A DNA stretch of 64,000 nucleotides from JACPDD01 sp040900105 (lineage in GTDB: Bacteria; Patescibacteriota; Microgenomatia; Levybacterales; UBA12049): positions 1 to 64,000 of the forward strand of contig JBBDZP010000053.1 in assembly GCA_040900105.1 (NCBI GenBank), in the 5' to 3' direction. Each line of letters opens with the position of its first letter. Within the stretch, counting starts at the first letter, position 1. The notes beneath the pieces were generated by a model. The model had not been told where the DNA came from, searched no databases, and was given only the letters and a program-made list of their open reading frames with translations. Shown here in pieces: positions 62,112 through 64,000 of the stretch. The position numbers and the translations under genes are program-made.

Positions 62112-63016
62112 TATTTGCGGAAAAAGGCTTTATAGAAGATTTTTTTGGCAGGATTTTTTGTGTTTTTAATTTTTTCATTTCTTAGCCAGAATTTTAATTC
62201 TTTGCTTGCGGTTTGCATCTCATGAGTCGTTTTTTGGAGAATATTTCCTTTCTCAATTTCAGAGAAACCCTGTTTTTCCCAAACAAAAGCAAAAACACAC
62301 AAATGGTAAAATGCCATAAGAAGTGAGAGCATAAGTCCATGAAATCCATCTCTATAGCCCTCTTGAGCAAAGAAGCGTGCAAGAAATTCCTTTAGCGGAA
62401 ATTTTATTGCGTCCGCGAAATTTACTTTATATCCCTTATTTATCAACACTTCGGCCTCATTGGGAACATAAATATTGCTCATTTTGTACAGAAACTGGGA
62501 GACAGTTTGATAGTTGTAGTGAAGCATGGGCTCAGAAAGAGTACCTACTTCTCCGTTAACCTTAACCATTTCGTGCACATGCTTTTCTTCGAATTTACCC
62601 TTTGCACGCCTAAACAACCGAAGCTGCGGATCCGGATACCAGCCCGTATGCTCTATCCACTTGCCAAAGATTATATTTTTTCTTGGAATAAAGTATCCAT
62701 CAAACTTTCCTACGCTGACTTTTAGCACTTCTTTTATTTCTTTTTCAAGCTCCGTAGTCACTCTTTCATCGTCGTCCAGACACAATATCCATTCGCCTGT
62801 TGCTTTGGAAAATCCGTAATTCTTATTTACGTTAAGCATTGGATTATTAGGACGATCGAAGATTTTCGAGGTATATTTTTTTGCGATTTCTACAGTTTTA
62901 TCGGATGAAGAATTATCAACCAAAATAATTTCATCGGCAAATCGGATCGATTTGAGGCAATCTTCAATTTTATCCTGTGCGTTATAGGCAGAGATAACAA
63001 CAGAAAGTCTGGTCAT
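62111..63016 (-). CDS. GT2 glycosyltransferase (WaaE/KdtX-like)
   Basis: A 301-residue GT2: LSVVISAYNAQDKIEDCL, EIILVDNSSSDKT, LCLDDDERV (DxD), LFRRAKGKFEEKHVHEMV and FFAQEGYRDGFHGLML. It is a paralogue of the GT2s at 36545 and 60449 but has ordinary coding sequence (EIKEVLKVSVGKF) at the site where those two carry heptamer arrays. The C-terminal 60 residues are basic. It begins 1 nt before the end of the flippase gene. Confidence 0.9.
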   Translation of the reverse strand: MTRLSVVISAYNAQDKIEDCLKSIRFADEIILVDNSSSDKTVEIAKKYTSKIFDRPNNPMLNVNKNYGFSKATGEWILCLDDDERVTTELEKEIKEVLKVSVGKFDGYFIPRKNIIFGKWIEHTGWYPDPQLRLFRRAKGKFEEKHVHEMVKVNGEVGTLSEPMLHYNYQTVSQFLYKMSNIYVPNEAEVLINKGYKVNFADAIKFPLKEFLARFFAQEGYRDGFHGLMLSLLMAFYHLCVFAFVWEKQGFSEIEKGNILQKTTHEMQTASKELKFWLRNEKIKNTKNPAKKIFYKAFFRK

Positions 63017-64000
63017 TTATTTTTGCAGATTTGCTTTGACCAACTTGAAATCTTCCACCATTTGGCTTCGGGCCAAAGCAAGCATTGTAAGAAAGTATAT
63101 CACAACACCCAGTATAATCATAAAAATAAGAGTTGGAAAATCTTTGACTACATGCGGACTAAGCAAGTACACAACTGTACCCATAAGTAATGCCGAAAAC
63201 GCGGGGTAACCGGTAATTTTTACTATACTAAAATTAATATGTTGCTTAACTAAATAAACAACACCTACAACAGAGGTGGCAATAATTGCCGACGCAATAG
63301 AAACACCATTAAATCCGTACATATAAATAGCTAACGGAGTTAAAATCCAGGTTGCGCCGGTCCAGAAAATCATTAGATAGAGCGTTGTTTTTATTTTTCC
63401 TATTGCGTTTAGAGCATTTGTTAGTGGCGTTGACACGCACGAGAGTGCTGCGTTCAGCGAAAAGAAGGCAAGAGAAAAAAGAGCCGGCTCCCATTTAATA
63501 TACTTGGGAATTAGGTTTACAAAATACGGAGACATTACAACAAGGCCTATAAGGGCAGGAAAAACAATAAGGCATGAGGCAAATATAGCTTTCTCTATTC
63601 CCTTTCCGAGCGTTTCCTTTTCACGCTGAAGGCGGGAGAAGGACGGAAAAGTTATTCTTATAACATTGTCCATAACGAGCCGAAGCGGCATAAGTGCCCA
63701 TTTTTGAGCAAAGCCGATATATCCTACTTGCGCAAGAGGCAAGACTTTCCCGATATAGACTATTAGTAAGTCGTCTTTAAGGAGTGCCAGAAAGCTATTG
63801 GCTTGAAATGGAATTCCAAATGAAAGCAATCTTCTTGCCGCAGGCTTTGAGAAAGAAAACCCGATCCTCCATGGATTTATCAGGTAAATTGTGATAACTC
63901 CACCAATTCCTCTAAGAAGTACCGCAACCGCAAAGCTTAAAACTCCAAATCCCGCCATTGCGAGAACAACTGCGCTGATATTAAAAAGAAGTGTTTCTAC
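63017..64000 (-). CDS. Wzx-type flippase, 5' end beyond the window
   Basis: A MOP-superfamily polysaccharide exporter, partial: the frame stays open to base 64000 (VETLLFNISAVVLA before the internal Met), so the first 100 or so residues lie outside. Visible are about nine helices with LSFGIPFQANSFLALLKDDL, YIGFAQKWALMPLRLVMDN and FPSFSRLQREKETLGKGIEK, typical of Wzx/MviN-like flippases. It precedes three GT2 genes and is a different sequence from the flippase at 27119. Confidence 0.87.
   Translation of the reverse strand, partial: VETLLFNISAVVLAMAGFGVLSFAVAVLLRGIGGVITIYLINPWRIGFSFSKPAARRLLSFGIPFQANSFLALLKDDLLIVYIGKVLPLAQVGYIGFAQKWALMPLRLVMDNVIRITFPSFSRLQREKETLGKGIEKAIFASCLIVFPALIGLVVMSPYFVNLIPKYIKWEPALFSLAFFSLNAALSCVSTPLTNALNAIGKIKTTLYLMIFWTGATWILTPLAIYMYGFNGVSIASAIIATSVVGVVYLVKQHINFSIVKITGYPAFSALLMGTVVYLLSPHVVKDFPTLIFMIILGVVIYFLTMLALARSQMVEDFKLVKANLQK

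Overview
The window is a 64 kb, AT-rich, densely packed stretch given over almost wholly to surface-glycan and glycoconjugate assembly. About 55 genes are supported: some 20 polytopic membrane proteins of the GT-C, PTPS-related and YfhO types, 10 GT2 and 5 GT4 glycosyltransferases, two Wzx-type flippases (one cut by the window end), a set of nucleotide-sugar enzymes (four SDR proteins, two DegT aminotransferases, one Gfo/Idh oxidoreductase, one RmlC-like cupin), five methyltransferase-fold proteins, a sulfatase-fold protein, an FAD oxidoreductase, two secreted DUF5667-like proteins and one small DUF5652-like membrane protein. No RNA genes, CRISPR array, transposase or phage genes were seen. 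DUF5667 and DUF5652 proteins, runs of GT39 paralogues, high gene density, 4-nt ATGA overlaps and a 100-N scaffold gap suggest a metagenome-derived Candidate Phyla Radiation bacterium, most likely Microgenomates (OP11). That assignment is inferred from gene content only.

Layout. 53-3853 (minus): three GT-C-like proteins, the third broken by the N gap. 3886-8126 (plus): GT2, FAD oxidoreductase, membrane protein, methyltransferase. 8130-15742 (minus): GT2, SDR, aminotransferase, 4,6-dehydratase, GDP-fucose-synthase-like SDR, GT4, methyltransferase, DUF268 protein; this is a nucleotide-sugar block. 15778-17267 (plus): secreted DUF5667 protein coupled to a GtrB/DPM1-like GT2. 17290-19362 (minus): GT-C with an extra C-terminal beta-rich domain. 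19490-20215 (plus): methyltransferase. 20217-30812 (minus): GT4, RmlC-like cupin, GT2, flippase, two GT4s, methyltransferase, Gfo/Idh oxidoreductase, aminotransferase, sulfatase. 30809-43880 (minus): membrane glycosyltransferase block with galE and a second DUF5667-like gene. 43940-45712 (plus): lone GT-C. 45692-64000 (minus): more GT-C, PTPS-related, YfhO, GT2 and GT4 genes, ending in a partial flippase; a small plus-strand DUF5652 gene sits opposite at 56.8 kb.

How it could work together (inference): cytoplasmic enzymes make modified nucleotide sugars; GT4 and GT2 enzymes build lipid-linked glycans that the flippases export; DPM1/GtrB/Alg5-like GT2s make polyprenyl-phosphate sugars used outside by the GT-C enzymes to decorate glycans or surface proteins. 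No Wzy polymerase, Wzz or initiating phosphoglycosyltransferase was recognised.

The most unusual signal is not a gene. Several glycosyltransferase genes carry tandem heptanucleotide arrays, in three cases next to a short hairpin, inside the reading frame (36995-37047, 40984-41058, 53177-53249, 55041-55080, 60895-60938), and one carries a GC-rich palindrome translated as LPAGEAG (30317-30341). In two paralogous GT2 genes the arrays fall at the same protein position. Because 7 is not a multiple of 3, loss or gain of one unit would switch the frame, so these are candidates for mobile repeat insertion or phase-variable glycosylation.
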